This document shows positions 1 through 10,756 of a stretch of 64,000 nucleotides of DNA, piece after piece. Position numbers and translations under genes: made by a program. The stretch is taken from NCBI GenBank assembly GCA_024699855.1, contig JAMPIQ010000001.1, positions 12,896,001 through 12,960,000 of the forward strand. The letters are read 5' to 3'. Below the pieces are notes generated by a model. It saw only the letters and a list, made by a program, of their open reading frames with translations. It ran no database searches and was not told the DNA's origin. Numbering within the stretch: the first letter of the stretch is position 1; each line of letters begins with the position of its first letter. This stretch comes from Aphelenchoides besseyi (taxonomy: Eukaryota; Nematoda; Chromadorea; Rhabditida; Aphelenchoididae).

Positions 1-353
1 AACACTCTCCATTTGTATCGATCACTTTTTCGAGCCGTCGTTTGCAGCTTTCAAAGCCGCACATTGTAATATATAATATACGTTAATAACGAGTGCTAAC
101 AAAAGTAAGTTCCCTTGTTAGACAAAGAAAATTTGAATGGATAATAAAACTGAGCGTGAGGCTCAATTATGATTGTGCGGACCTCATAAGTCGCGGTTGG
201 GCGATCTCTCATTGCGACGTCAACGCCGCTGACTGCTTGGCCTTTTGTTCATTGTTCCGCGACTTCCTCGAACCGATGCTCAACATTGATCCAACTAAGC
301 GAGCAACTTGTGGCGACTCACTAAAACATCAGTTTATCAGCGAACCTCTGTGA
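1..353 (+). CDS. C-terminal end of an SRPK-like protein kinase (partial)
   Basis: Only the last exon is inside the window; it ends with TGA at 351-353. The frame contains FRDFLEPMLNIDPTKRA followed by a Leu-Lys-His-Gln-Phe-Ile tail. This matches the end of the kinase domain (subdomain XI, with the invariant Arg of DPxKRAT) in SR-protein kinases, where a DFLLPML-type helix precedes it. The catalytic motifs lie to the left of the window, so activity cannot be judged. The exon start was not resolved; a GTAAGT at about 105 may be an upstream donor. Other CMGC kinases are possible. Confidence 0.55.
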
Positions 354-359
354 TTCTTT

Positions 360-980
360 TATTTATTTATATTATTAACCATTGTTTTTGTTACTTCATT
401 GGCATTTGAATGCTCATTTCAATCATCAAGTTTTGTTTTAGTCAAGAATAAGTTAAGTTCATGCGTCAAGACTTACAATAAACTCGTTGTCTTGATTCTT
501 CTGGTACCAAACAGTAATCGAATTCAACCCCTCAGTTTATTTGCACGACCCGAAAGAACTCAAACTTCCAACGGCAACACCAACGCAGCGGCTTTGTCGG
601 CAGAAAACGAAATGCCAATCGTCTAACATTCAGTTCATAAAAAACCAAGACTTTGTTATATTACCGATAAGTGTTCTTTTCACAACTTTTTGCTTGCATA
701 ATGTAGAAAACTGTTGCGCGCATTTGATACAAGCAAACGTGTTCAGAAGGTCGATGGTGCTTGAGAGATACAAAAGGAGTTTTAAAAGGCAAGGAATTAT
801 GCACTAATAAACGAATGGCAGTTTGCAGGTCTTCGAGAACTTTCTCTCCAACCAAACAGTTGGTATCAGGACTGAATCGAAAAAGTATATCGCTGTGTTC
901 TTAATTGTTGTCGATGTTCGCCTAACAATAAAACTTTACAAGATAAGTTGACAATCACGTTGTTAGTCGCCATTATAACT
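360..980. other. Intergenic, no gene recognised
   Basis: Several short open frames exist on both strands, but none has a recognisable motif, a plausible splice chain or a hydrophobic pattern. I see only A/T-rich spacer between the kinase end and the receptor fragment. Confidence 0.5.
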
Positions 981-982
981 TT

Positions 983-1500
983 TTATGATATGGAATGAAC
1001 TACTCGATTGGGTCTAATAACATTTTTGATTGAATGACAAGAGAGCAAATTCAAGAACTGTTGACGAAAACGTCCAACAAACGCTAACGTTGCAATTGGG
1101 TTAATGCAATTTGCGAAGGCAAGAAACGAGCTAATCGTTGTGCCGGCGCCATATAATTCGATATTTGCTGTCACAAAAACGCTGTACATTGCATGCGGAA
1201 GAATATGGTTGAAAAACACAAGAACGACATTTTGTTTATTTTCTTATTATGGGTTTCGAACCGTTTGATCTTGCCGTTGCTATGCTTTCTCTAAACGTAT
1301 CTCAATATCCCTACTTTTGTGCAATAAAGGTTACTTCACAAAAATGGCGACTTTTGAACGTTTGGTCGTTTAAGTGGCGTGAATTGAAAGACCAAACTGC
1401 TTGGTTACGTGAAGACATCTCTTTGAGCAGTTTAGCTATTCTTTGCTTTGACGTGAATTCTTGTCTAACAATAGAACGAAGAGAAAAAGACAAATTCTCG
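983..1500 (-). CDS. Serpentine (7TM) chemoreceptor, C-terminal half, possibly a pseudogene
   Basis: The final exon (about 1233-983) encodes two hydrophobic helices and a seventh-helix signature, NCINPIATLAFVGRFRQQF, typical of nematode serpentine receptors of the Str/Srd/Srx type. Upstream on the same strand, 1493-1330 encodes a basic loop with KEMSSRNQAV, resembling the third intracellular loop of this superfamily. I could not join the two in phase, and found no convincing exons for helices 1-5 because the plus-strand gene at 1543 occupies that space. It is probably a decayed or truncated receptor. An intact member lies at 59013-60276. Confidence 0.5.
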
Positions 1501-1542
1501 ATTTTGCAGAAGTTACTTCTTCAAATTCACAATATTCTATCA

Positions 1543-2306
1543 ATGCAACGTATAAGATCGAGTAGTCGAGCAAAAATCAAACAATTTTACGGATTCTGTC
1601 GTCTAGTGGATCTACACGTGAGTTTTTCTAAGATCAGAAGTCAAAACTCTTCTTTGTTTACAGCAAGCCGTTCATACCGTTGCTGTGATTTCGATTACTA
1701 CTTATGTAATGAGTTAATTTTGACTTGACTCCGGTTCTATTTCAGGTTTATGGTCTTTGGCTTCCACTCAAACATCACGAGGGTCTGATTCTGCCAACAC
1801 GAGAAGCGCTGCTCGGTGTTGCTCAATTGTCTTTAGTGTTCTTGGTCTACTTGTCTTCAGCTCTAATGTTATTTTACGGCAATGCAACGAGGATCTCATC
1901 TTACTACGTTCCGTGGTTGTTTGTGAACGCGGCCGAATCGACAACCAACACTATCACGTCAGTGAAGTCGATCTCCTGGACACTCCACTATTTGAGATTG
2001 TCATTGAACAAGAACTCAATATCTGAGATCATCTATTTTCCTACAAGAATCGATTGGTCGTACCAAAGCACAGCATATCAACACTTTCAAAACGGTTGTT
2101 TTCTATTCATTGAAATTATTGTGCGTTTGTATTTGATTCGAATCGTTTGGTTGGGTTATTGTCTGCTGGAAAGTGAACGTGAACATCGAGAATCACCGGA
2201 ACAACATCCAATGACTGTGGACTCTGAATCGAGTATTGTTTCGACTCCAACTGACACCGACAAATCGTCGATTCACGAGAATCGTGAAACTGTTCTTCAT
2301 GTTTAA
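1543..2306 (+). CDS. Small multi-pass membrane protein
   Basis: Exons 1543-1617, 1664-1705 and 1746-2306 join in phase with GT..AG introns of about 40 bases. The protein is about 225 residues: a short basic N-terminus (MQRIRSSSRAKIKQF), then roughly four hydrophobic stretches (about residues 26-45, 55-75, 85-105, 165-185) and a hydrophilic, Ser/Thr-rich tail. The motif YYVPWLFVNAA matches TYIPFIIVH in the neighbouring minus-strand gene at 2338-2955, so they appear to be paralogues. The architecture recalls LAPTM4-like nematode proteins, but no family is assigned. I read the long third exon without an intron; an internal intron around 1967-2050 cannot be excluded. Confidence 0.6.
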
Positions 2307-2337
2307 TTGTAAGATTAAGCAGTTTATTGTCAAGCAA

Positions 2338-2955
2338 CTAATAAATTAAAAGATATCGAAAGCCTCGTACAACAAAAACAACAATGACTATCAATTCAAT
2401 GGCGAAAAAGATGAGGGCATTGGCGTAGATGTAAGTTTGAGTTAGGGTCGCTTTATCACTTGAGTTGACTGACGATTCCGAAGAACTTGAATTAGACGAA
2501 AGTTTATAGTACATGAGTGCCGCAATGAGTAGATTGCATATGCTCAATGCGCACTAAAACTCTGAAGATCAAGAAGTACGTTAATTCACTTACATGGACT
2601 ATGATGAACGGAATGTAAGTAATGCTCAATCGCATACGGTTACCGAAACAAAGTACTGTGGCAAACACTGCGGCAATGATGGGCAGAGCTGAGACAAAAA
2701 CGGCGTTGTAGTTCTCGTCTTCACTGTTCGGGAAAACCTTCACCAATGGCTGATCTGAATCTTGAAACTTGTAAACGTAAAGACCAGCAATGGCGATTAT
2801 GATGTCCGTAAAAAATGCCACAACTGCGACGATAAACGTCCATTTCTGAAAAGAAGTTTAGTCGAGGAAACGAGAAGTTTTAAACTCACGTGTGGATCGG
2901 GATTCGAACACAAACGTTCACGAATTTCATTGCACGTTTGTTTAAACTGTCCCAT
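2338..2955 (-). CDS. Small four-helix membrane protein
   Basis: Exons 2955-2890, 2845-2594 and 2553-2338 join in phase (22+84+71 codons, 177 residues). ATG at 2955 opens MGQFKQTCNEIRERLCSN; helix 1 follows at about residues 23-45, then helices around 70-90, 95-125 and 145-170, and a short basic tail. A polar Ser-rich loop of about 25 residues separates helices 3 and 4. The intron between exons 2 and 3 is 40 bases and uses the second of two possible acceptors, because the first leads to a stop. It is convergent with the paralogue at 1543-2306. Function unknown; no enzyme motif is visible. Confidence 0.65.
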
Positions 2956-3129
2956 CTCTCACTTCCAACAATCGGCAGTCGAATTCGACGTTTGGCTAAC
3001 AACTCGTTGGTTACGAGAAGTCGTTCGATCTGCTGATTCATTGACCTCCGCATTTTAGTCACTTTCTTGAACACGAATGCTTTCAAATAACAACGCTGAT
3101 AAAGTTAAAAGTTTATTTTCGTGAGAAGT

Positions 3130-4443
3130 TTAATAGAAAACATCCGGTTTTGTTGCCAGTGGATTGCTGTAGGTCGCCAATTCGTGAGTACGACGAACTG
3201 AACGTCTTTCGAGTTTTCGGTCGTAAAAAATGCGCACTATCGCTTGAATACCGTGGAAGATGGAAACGATCGTGAGTATTGCACTCAACGACGTTAATCC
3301 CAATTGAACTCCCGACTGCACAATTCGATCATTTAACGAAAAACAAGCTTCTGGATAACAAGTTGGAAGAATCGGTTCGGTCTAAACACGAAAAGTTAGA
3401 TGTCTAGGAGAAGAAACTGATGAACTTGTTTGCCAAGTTTAATAATTGCAATTAAACCAAAAACGATTCCCGTGATCTCACCAACCAAACTGGTAAATAG
3501 CGAGCCGAGACGAAACACAATCTAAATCGAATATCAAACAATTCAAATCGCTTGTGTACCTGAGACATCGCCGATTTGTGATCGTTAGAGTGATTGCGTA
3601 CACCGAACATAACCCCAACTAATGATGCAAGTGTTGTAACAAACACAGTGATATTTTGGTTCTTTTCCTGGACCAACAAATCGAATCCAGCGGCACCGTT
3701 TCGACCAAAATACACCCAAATCGCTGCAATGAAAGCGGCTAATGCTGGAAAACGGCGAATCAAAAATATGACACGATGAACTCCAACATGATAGTTCTCG
3801 AACAATCGTTCTTCCCAATCGAATTTTGGTCTAAAGATTATTTTCGTAGATCAATCGATTTTAATTCAAACTAACGACACTGGACTTGCTGCTACAAGTG
3901 CTCCGCCGCCGTTAACTGGAGCATCGTTGAACTGCGTTGTAGTAGTTTGGACGTTTAAAGCGTCTTGTGGCAATTGAGATATGTACGGAGTTTTTAAGGT
4001 TCGCACCGTTCCATGCGGATCAATAGCCAACGGTGTCATCGCTCGTGGCGCAACGGTTTCAACGGCCAAAGGCGACGGAGCTACGGGCCAAGGAGAAGGA
4101 TAAACTCGCGGCACAGCGTAAGGATCCTAAAAACAAACAAAAAAACTTTGAGGAACACGTCTCGATGATTCATTAATACGCACAAACAAAAACTCGGCAA
4201 TTGACACATTAAACGCAATTACTCACCAAACCGATTGGACGTCTACTGTACGATCGCCAACCGCTCAACTAAATTGATTCGTTGAATGATCATAAACAAC
4301 CCACTAACCGAATTGCCACCATTCATCGGCAAACGTTGACGAATTGGCTGCAGCGTATTCCAATCGTAACGTGGCAATCGAGTACTGCCGTAATCGGTCT
4401 GAAATAAAACAGTAAACGAGCTTCCAATCAACGACCTGACCAT
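3130..4443 (-). CDS. Four-helix membrane protein with long Pro-rich cytosolic N-terminus
   Basis: Exons 4443-4309, 4268-4227, 4126-3876, 3830-3560, 3521-3426 and 3381-3130 join in phase (about 348 residues). The first half is soluble and Pro-rich (YPSPWPVAPSPLAVETV, TPYISQLPQ). The second half carries four hydrophobic helices, beginning after KFDWEERLFENYHVG, and a basic tail (RKLERRSVRR). The last two helices resemble those of the adjacent paralogues. The start ATG is the only one upstream, but the first 45 bases after it could also be read as an intron. The family is not named; the local clustering suggests lineage-specific expansion. Confidence 0.62.
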
Positions 4444-4633
4444 TTTTCAATTCCAGGAGATCACTTCGATTCGACCGCAGTGTTTAAACGCAACCAAAAC
4501 CGCGCGTGTTTCGAATCGTCGAATTTCGATTTCATGTCCCTTTCGGCTGATCGTTGTCGCATTTTGCTTATCAGCAGTCAAACCGCGCCTGTTAGTTGAG
4601 GAATTAACGTCAAACAGCACGAAGGAGTGTCTC

Positions 4634-4870
4634 TCACGTCTTCTTATTTCTGTTAGCCATCAATTCCAAAGATTTTTTCCTTATCACCGTAGCTGTTAGA
4701 TCGTAAAAGTCGTGGGCTCCTAGGTAACACTCGTAAAATTGCAAACAAGCGACATTTCCACACCAACATCCGCTTTGATTCAACAAAAAAACTACTGGGC
4801 AAGTACACTCAGTTGATTTGTTTATCAGTGACAAATTGAGATGACCGATAGTTGCATCTATGGCATTCAT
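4634..4870 (-). CDS. Small Cys-rich open frame
   Basis: A 60-78 residue frame from ATG 4870 contains six closely spaced cysteines (TECTCPVVFLLNQSGCWCGN, then ACLQFYEC), which could be a small disulfide-rich fold. No signal peptide is visible in this frame and no upstream exon joins cleanly, so it may be the tail of a longer gene or a chance frame. Outside it, 4444-5284 shows nothing else I can support; two overlapping plus frames at 5030-5263 look non-coding. Confidence 0.3.
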   Translation of the reverse strand: MNAIDATIGHLNLSLINKSTECTCPVVFLLNQSGCWCGNVACLQFYECYLGAHDFYDLTATVIRKKSLELMANRNKKT

Positions 4871-5284
4871 ACGCTACAGTTGAAACTTAATCAAATGACC
4901 TGTGGATAAGAGTTTGGTCATTCAATTTAGCGACAAGAATGAACTTCTTTGTGTTAGGAAGCCTTTTACGTTGAACTTAAAGACTAATTGTTAGCAAACT
5001 CAGCTTAAAGACTATTTATTATTTCACATTTGTTTTACATTCGAATCGATATCAACATGTCGGATGTCAAGTGGAGTTTGTTATCGTGCAGAATGGGCGA
5101 GAAAATAGCTCTTCTAGCAATGATGGTGATGCTGAAAACTCAATCAGTTACTATAATGTCAACATGTCGAAACATAAAAACAATCGAATTTTGGATTCGT
5201 TTGTTGTCAAAGAAATTCAAACATTTGTTAGAAAACTTACATGGTGGTGCTGAAAACAATTGATTAATCGGGTTTTATTTTTAT

Positions 5285-5527
5285 TTAACTTACTCCATGA
5301 AAGATATCGTGCAAGAATCCGTGGTGATGGTGATGCTGCAAGAAAAGTTTTAAAGCATTAAATGAATAACTTACTCCGTGATGATGTTCATCGATTACAA
5401 CAACTGGAGGCTGACAGTATGGTTGTTGGTAGACGATCTGGGGCGCCGCATAGGCTGGAGGAGGCACGTTGCCATAACCGTATGGAGTTCCCATATAAGC
5501 ATAACCATTTGGTGGATAGTACGACAT
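5285..5527 (-). CDS. His/Tyr/Pro-rich small protein (VVV/LHDIF family, member 1)
   Basis: Exons 5527-5375 and 5335-5285 join in phase (67 residues). The protein starts MSYYPPNGYAYMGTPYGYG, then has a Pro/Ala/Tyr segment, the block QPPVVVIDEHHHG, a run of five histidines and the end GFLHDIFHGVS. It shares PVVV, the His run and LHDIF with genes at 6808-7329 and 8262-8806, so these are divergent paralogues. There is no signal peptide or membrane segment. The composition suggests metal binding or an unstructured, condensate-prone protein, but that is inference. Confidence 0.65.
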   Translation of the reverse strand: MSYYPPNGYAYMGTPYGYGNVPPPAYAAPQIVYQQPYCQPPVVVIDEHHHGVSYSFNALKLFLQHHHHHGFLHDIFHGVS

Positions 5528-5952
5528 TTTCAAACGATTCAAAGCTGTTTTAGTCAAATGAACGACTGATACAGTTTAGAGTTTCAATGAGCTTTTATTC
5601 GAACTGTTTTCGTCTTTCTTAAATTTTTATCACACGACCGTTCGAAGGTGTGGCCATGAATCACGACGCTTCTTTTCATAGAATACACATAGACTCAAAG
5701 GTCACAGCTCTCCAGCGTCACGTAAACAAACAAAGGACTCTCGATTACGTAAACTTGAGTCACGGTCTCGAGTGTAAATGTCGTAAGATCTTAGTGTTGC
5801 AATCAAAAGTGGGCGTCTATCTTATTGTTCGAATGCGCGATCATGGCTGATCATCGAACGTTTGATTCTAATGGGTTGACAAACTTGCAATCACTGATAC
5901 GAAAGTTTATTGGAAATATTGAACTTAAAACATACGCAAAAGATTCATTTGC

Positions 5953-6342
5953 TTATTGTTTAGCTTCTTCCGAAGTGCACGAGCAGATACGAGAAACACG
6001 ATCGACGACCAATTTGCGAACAAGTTGCTGTTTCATGTGAGCACAACGCTTCGAGACTTGACAGCATTTACGACGCTTCTTTCCATCTTTCTCTTCTTCT
6101 TCGCATTCGATTTTGTCGCCCTAAATGCACAGAAAATGTAAACGAATTCACCAGCACAAACGTACGTCCACTTTTTCGACAACCGATTCAATTGGTCGAG
6201 CACAAGTTGGACAGCACTTGTCCGGTAACGGCAGAGCTTCATCGTAATAAGCGGGTGGAGGATCGTCGTGAATAGGAATTTTCGGATACTCGGTCGACGG
6301 AACAGTCTCCATAACTTCAACGGATTTTAGTTCACTGGACAT
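5953..6342 (-). CDS. PPxY- and Cys-rich small protein
   Basis: Exons 6342-6166 and 6120-5953 join in phase (about 114 residues). The N-terminal half is acidic and contains HDDPPPAYYDEALPLP with a PPAY motif, the consensus for WW-domain (Nedd4-type) binding. This is followed by KCCPTCARP. The second exon is strongly charged (CEEEEKDGKKRRKCC) and ends in CSCTSEEAKQ. Eight cysteines, several paired, suggest metal or disulfide binding. No membrane helix or signal peptide. The arrangement resembles small PPxY adaptor proteins, but I do not recognise the family. Confidence 0.6.
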
Positions 6343-6807
6343 TGTGGGTGAAAACAAAATCAAGGATATGAAACAGCTGAGAAGAAACGGCGTTTATATC
6401 CCAAAAATCTTTCAATGAACGTGACGAACAGAAATCGCCGAATCTCTCAACGATGAGTCACGAATCCGAAAGCGCCCAATTTTTGAGTGCTTTCTCAAAC
6501 GGCTGCTCGTTCAATCACCGCCGATGACCATCGACGAACGTAAACTGGATTTCATGTCAAATCTGAACTTGTGGTTTCGACAGCGGATATCGTTTAGCCT
6601 CGGGGCGTGAACGGAGCTCAGCAAACCGTTTCACAACTATGAGTCATTGGGTTATCTTATTCGCTGATTAGTACTTCATTTATTACATCGAGAATTGCGG
6701 CTACAAAGATTACAATATTTTTTATTCACAAGTTTTCCAACAATCAAATCGATTGGAACTGAGCTCAATGGTGATGATGCTATAAAAATTGATCGAATTA
6801 AAACTCT
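6343..6807. other. Intergenic
   Basis: No coding chain recognised; it separates the PPxY gene's 5' end from the 3' end of the His-rich gene. Confidence 0.5.
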
Positions 6808-7329
6808 TCAAGATACAATTACATGCGAATGATGTCCGTGATGCGAGTGATGCTGGAATGGTTTGATATCATTGCGAATTTACAGCAGATGAACGAATTG
6901 AATATTTGCAAACATTCTTCGATTGTCGGTTGCAAATTTTCAACTCGTATTTCTCTGACAGATCCAACAACTTACGTGATGATGATCGAAGTGAGGTGGC
7001 GAGTGATGGCCCTAAAATATTGGAAGTTAGTCATTTTCTTTTCGCTCTCACGTGATGGCTCTCTTGAACTACGACCGTCGGTTGTCCCGGGTAGTAAGCA
7101 GGTTGTCCTGCTACATAAGCCTGTCCGGGTGGATAATAGACTTCGGTTCTTTCATGATGTCCATCGTGATGGCCCTAAAATATCGAAACTCAGTCACCTT
7201 CTCTTCTTTCTCACATGATGTCCATGATGGCTGTCGTGATGGCCCTTAAATTGTAGATATAATCACCCAATCTTGGCAATTGCAACTCACGTGATGACCG
7301 CCGTGGTGAAATAGATCGTGCAAGCCCAT
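6808..7329 (-). CDS. Histidine-rich small protein with duplicated exons (VVV family, member 2)
   Basis: Five exons, 7329-7291, 7244-7215, 7174-7052, 7011-6976 and 6852-6808, all in phase 0 and multiples of three, give a 90-residue protein. It starts MGLHDLFHHGGHH. Its centre is a Tyr/Pro/Gly segment ending GQPTVVVQESHH, flanked on both sides by repeated GHH units. About a third of residues are His. Introns 7175-7214 and 7012-7051 are both 40 bases and visibly similar (both start GTGAGA and end ATATTTTAG), so exon+intron units were duplicated. A role in metal binding is plausible but unproven. Confidence 0.75.
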
Positions 7330-8261
7330 TGTTTTTTAGTTGTTCCCTTGAAACTGAAGAAAACTTGAACTCAAACCGACGCTTTTATTCTCAGTTTTGT
7401 TCCGGCTAACCTTAAAAAAGGGGTGTGGCAAATGGCTGTCACAAGACTTCAATAAAAACACGAACGATTGAGCATCTACGGAACACCTTAAAATCGTCAA
7501 CAACCCATTGACGCACCTACAATCTAACCGGTTAAACGTGGGCGAGATGTCAAGATTTGACAGTTTGCTTCGATTTGCAATTCATTTCAAGTCTCAATGT
7601 TAAAGCTTAGAGTTTTCGAAAGAACAAAGCTTTTGAATTTGAACATCATAACGTCCAATACATTATCCGGCTTATGAGTCGATTTCTTATCAAGTCGGTC
7701 ATTGACTGTATTCTTGCTGTTTGAAGCCAAATGCAAATCTTTCAAGACTGAGTGTCTGAGCTCACGTTGTTTTTGACAACGATAAAAACGGTTTTTATTT
7801 CTTGATCAGCCAACCAACCAAGAACTCCAATGATTCAGATGATAAGAACGACGTTAGGTCGCAACACTTTTTTCTTAAGATGAAACTGTAACTCATACAA
7901 ACCGAATACGAAAACTATGTTCACAAGTACAAGCTTATTTACATTAACAAACTCAACTGATTTCAACATAACGACTATGTCATGTAAATCAACACGGCTT
8001 CCAGTGAGTCACTTATGACGGTATCTTCTTTTGGGTGTCGAAATCAACAGCAGCAAGTAATAACTTGGATATGACGTCAATACAAAACGATTCCTCTTAA
8101 CTGTTTGTTCTCAACCTGTGACTCATTTCTTTTCGAACCAATGTAATATTTACGAAAACGAAGCGATAAGAAGGAGCGACGAAGCGTTCTCTTATTTCAA
8201 ATAAAACCATTCGCTTCTCAACTTGCGTTTTCATTCTTCACTTTTTCTGTCATATTCGATC
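7330..8261. other. Intergenic, about 930 bases
   Basis: No gene recognised. It lies between two divergently transcribed His-rich genes and so probably holds both promoters; no confident TATA or operator was identified. Confidence 0.5.
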
Positions 8262-8806
8262 ATGGGTAATCATTCGAAGAACAACGAATATCCACCGCCA
8301 ACTGCTGGCTTTGGCGCTGGATTTGGTCAACCACCTCCGATTGGATTTGGACAGCCATCCCCTAACGGTTTTGGGCAACCACCACCTTACTATCCCAGTC
8401 AGCCAATGGGACAGTCTTTTGCTCCTCCTTATCCTGCAAATCCTTCTAACCTTCCTCCATTGCCTACTGGACCCCAACAAGTGCCAACAGCACCACCGCT
8501 TGCAAATGTTGCAAGTGGAATACCGCCGCAAGTAAACGTAGCCGGTGTTGCTTATCCAAATCGATCTTATCCTTATTATCCTGGACCCGCAAATGTCGCC
8601 TACTCATCACCAAACTACTATGGACAGGCGGTAAGTATTTTGACTCTACTTCTCAACTTCAATTGCATTTTTAGCCAGTGGTTGTTCAACGTGAATGCGA
8701 ACAAGACAGACATCATCGTCGAGGATTTCTTCACAACATACTTTTCGACGATTGTCATTCGCATCATTCAAGACATCACCACCATCACAGACATCATTGC
8801 GACTGA
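8262..8806 (+). CDS. Pro/Gly/His-rich small protein (VVV/LHDIF family, member 3)
   Basis: Exons 8262-8630 and 8675-8806 join in phase (166 residues). After MGNHSKNNEYPPPTAG come Gly-Phe-Gly-Gln-Pro-Pro repeats, then a Pro/Tyr-rich middle. The second exon encodes PVVVQRECEQ, RRGFLHNILFDD and a His-rich end (SHHSRHHHHHRHHCD). It keeps the same order as the gene at 5285-5527: Pro-rich, VVV, GFLH, His. The long first exon is open in another frame past its donor; the spliced frame is chosen because it restores the family motif. A polyadenylation-type AATAAA follows at about 8850. Confidence 0.7.
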
Positions 8807-8971
8807 TATTTTACCGTAAATTCCAATATTTCGCTTTAAAGTTAATGTCAAATAAAAGTTTGTGATAAGAAACGAAGCAATAGACTTTCGGTTGATCACA
8901 TGTTATTAGATGATGTCGTTGTCTTTTAAAAGCAAAACAATCTGATGCAAAGGAATAAAAGTGACGGGAAT

Positions 8972-9528
8972 TCAAGAGTCCAATTTACAATCGGTTGCCG
9001 TTAAACCCTTCGACTTGCGAGGAACGACTTCACTTTGTTGTTCTTTGGGGCGTTTATCGCACAGATCTTTGCACGTTTTGTACGCATCCTTCTTCTTGCA
9101 TTTGACTGCCGCCCATGTCATACAAAAAGAGCAGAATTTCCCTTTTCCATAACCGAACTTCCAAACCTATAACCGAACAATTAGAGTCAATAAAGTTGTT
9201 CAAACTGACATTCGGATAGTTTGGAAAGCCATAATCTAAAAGAAGATGTTATCACATCAAAAAGCTTACATACATTGAGGACAATTGCCGTATGCTTTGC
9301 CGAAATACGGAGCACACCACCTAAAACTATTAATGCTGTAAGAGAGAAATAATCTCACCAATTGTAACCAAACGGATACCCAAAAACTTTCTCCAACCAC
9401 GGGAGATAGCGGAAGATTGAGTTGTAATATGGTTCATACCAAAACCAGTGATTGTCGTCTTGAGATTGGGCTTTCAAATTGTTTAATTTGATTAGAAATA
9501 TAATGATGAGAAGAAATTTCCCAAACAT
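8972..9528 (-). CDS. Secreted aromatic/Cys-rich protein A
   Basis: Exons 9528-9359, 9320-9274, 9235-9210 and 9166-8972 join in phase (145 residues). A clear signal peptide, MFGKFLLIIIFLIKLNNLKA, is followed by an aromatic stretch (HWFWYEPYYNSIFRYLPW), then WCAPYFGKAYGNCPQ. A basic region follows with KFCSFCMTW and KTCKDLCDK. Eight cysteines after the signal suggest an oxidised extracellular fold. The C-x2-C-M and later C-x3-C pattern also occurs in the divergent neighbour at 9738-10226. ATG 9528 was preferred over upstream in-frame codons because it gives a normal signal peptide. Confidence 0.7.
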
Positions 9529-9737
9529 TTTGAGCCAAAACCGTCGCACCGAAGTATTGAACGACTGTTGAATAGAGAGACATTAGTCGACGAATTTATT
9601 TCAAGTAACATTCAACCGAATTTATGAATTGAACTAAAAATAGTTGTTTCGTGAATTTAAACTTCTGATTTTCTTATGACTGTTTCGTTCATCACTTGTG
9701 TCTCAATCAGCAACTCGTTTTTGGCCAATGCGTTGAG

Positions 9738-10226
9738 ATGCAGTTGAAATTTTGGCTCGTTGGCTTATTTGCTTTTCAAAATGTTATTTCCAATTGTGGT
9801 CAATATTATCCATACACGGGATATCCTTGGAATCAATACGATCGGCCATACGGGTTTGAGATTTGTTATGTAACGCAGTCTAGTTTTCTTCAGCTATGGC
9901 TACAACGATTTCAATCCTTGGTGGTGGTATTATGGATACGACTACAACTGGTACGGCAATTGGTATAGTAGTTGGTATTGGTCATGGTGGTGGACATATT
10001 ATCAATACATGATTTGGTACTATAAAGGAAGTGGTTGGTATTTCGATTCTCGTGACAACACCTATCGACCTTATAGTAAAGCAGATGCTTGCACGTGGTG
10101 TATGAACTACTGGGTATTTTAAGGTTTACAACATCCTATAATTCGGTTTAGATTCCATTGGTTGGAGAGATGGCGGCTCATGATCAATGTCCATCTTCGT
10201 GTTCAAATTCAACAAAAGTTTCTTGA
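9738..10226 (+). CDS. Secreted Trp/Tyr-rich protein B
   Basis: Exons 9738-9853, 9894-10113 and 10152-10226 join in phase (136 residues). The signal peptide MQLKFWLVGLFAFQNVISN precedes an extraordinary aromatic block in which Trp and Tyr alternate with Gly/Asn/Ser (NPWWWYYGYDYNWYGNW, WYWSWWWTYYQYM). The C-terminus has ACTWCMNYW and QCPSSCSNS, the same Cys spacing as the partner gene transcribed away from it at 8972-9528. Such composition is seen in structural, cross-linked or glue-like extracellular proteins. Function unknown; probably sharing a bidirectional promoter with its partner. Confidence 0.7.
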
Positions 10227-10378
10227 ATCGTCTTGTAATCGCATCCGTGTAGTCACGACCATATCACTTTTGTTTAGAAAACCAACTGCTTCTTCTTTGA
10301 TCAAAATAGTGCAATTAAATTCGAATTAAAACACTTTCATTTTGTTCTTTGAAGTTTGTGTCGGTTGTTTGCGTTCAA

Positions 10379-10756
10379 ATGTCGGAAATTTTTGATGTGA
10401 GTTTCTGAGCTGAAGCCTTTGATTAGATGTCATTCAGAGTACTCTCATCGTTCTTTTGGAGTTTCTGGTTGTGAGTGGAACTTTGGCGTATCTTTTCTTT
10501 TACGGTCAGTGTAGACACAACTCAATGTTGATATTCAGTTTTAGCGGAAGAACAAGAACGAATTCCGTTGAAAACCGCGCGACCAAGAAGCGATTCAGTT
10601 CGCTTGAAAGCGACGCAAAGCCAAATCAAGAGCGCAGCCGATGAAACGGAAGAAGTCGAGTTCAGTTCGTTCCGTAAACTAGTTCCCGAATCCATGAGTT
10701 CAGAAGCCGTCTTTCAAAACAACAATGTCGAAGAAAATGATTTGGCTGTTCATTGA
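10379..10756 (+). CDS. Single-pass membrane protein with charged tail
   Basis: Exons 10379-10396, 10438-10504 and 10545-10756 join in phase (98 residues). A very short N-terminus (MSEIFD) leads into one hydrophobic helix (STLIVLLEFLVVSGTLAYLFFY). A charged, Ser/Glu-rich cytosolic tail follows (EEQERIPLKTARPRSDSVR...). The same plan, a tiny N-terminus, one helix and a long charged tail, is seen downstream at 11145-12523 and at 63577. No family recognised. Confidence 0.6.

Noticed and set aside
5650..6040. Plus-strand frames overlapping the PPxY gene
   Set aside because: No motif, and they run antisense to a well-spliced minus gene.
6800..7330. CRISPR-like repeat array because of regular GGCCATCAC spacing
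   Set aside because: The spacing is explained by exons of a His-rich gene, and the context is eukaryotic.
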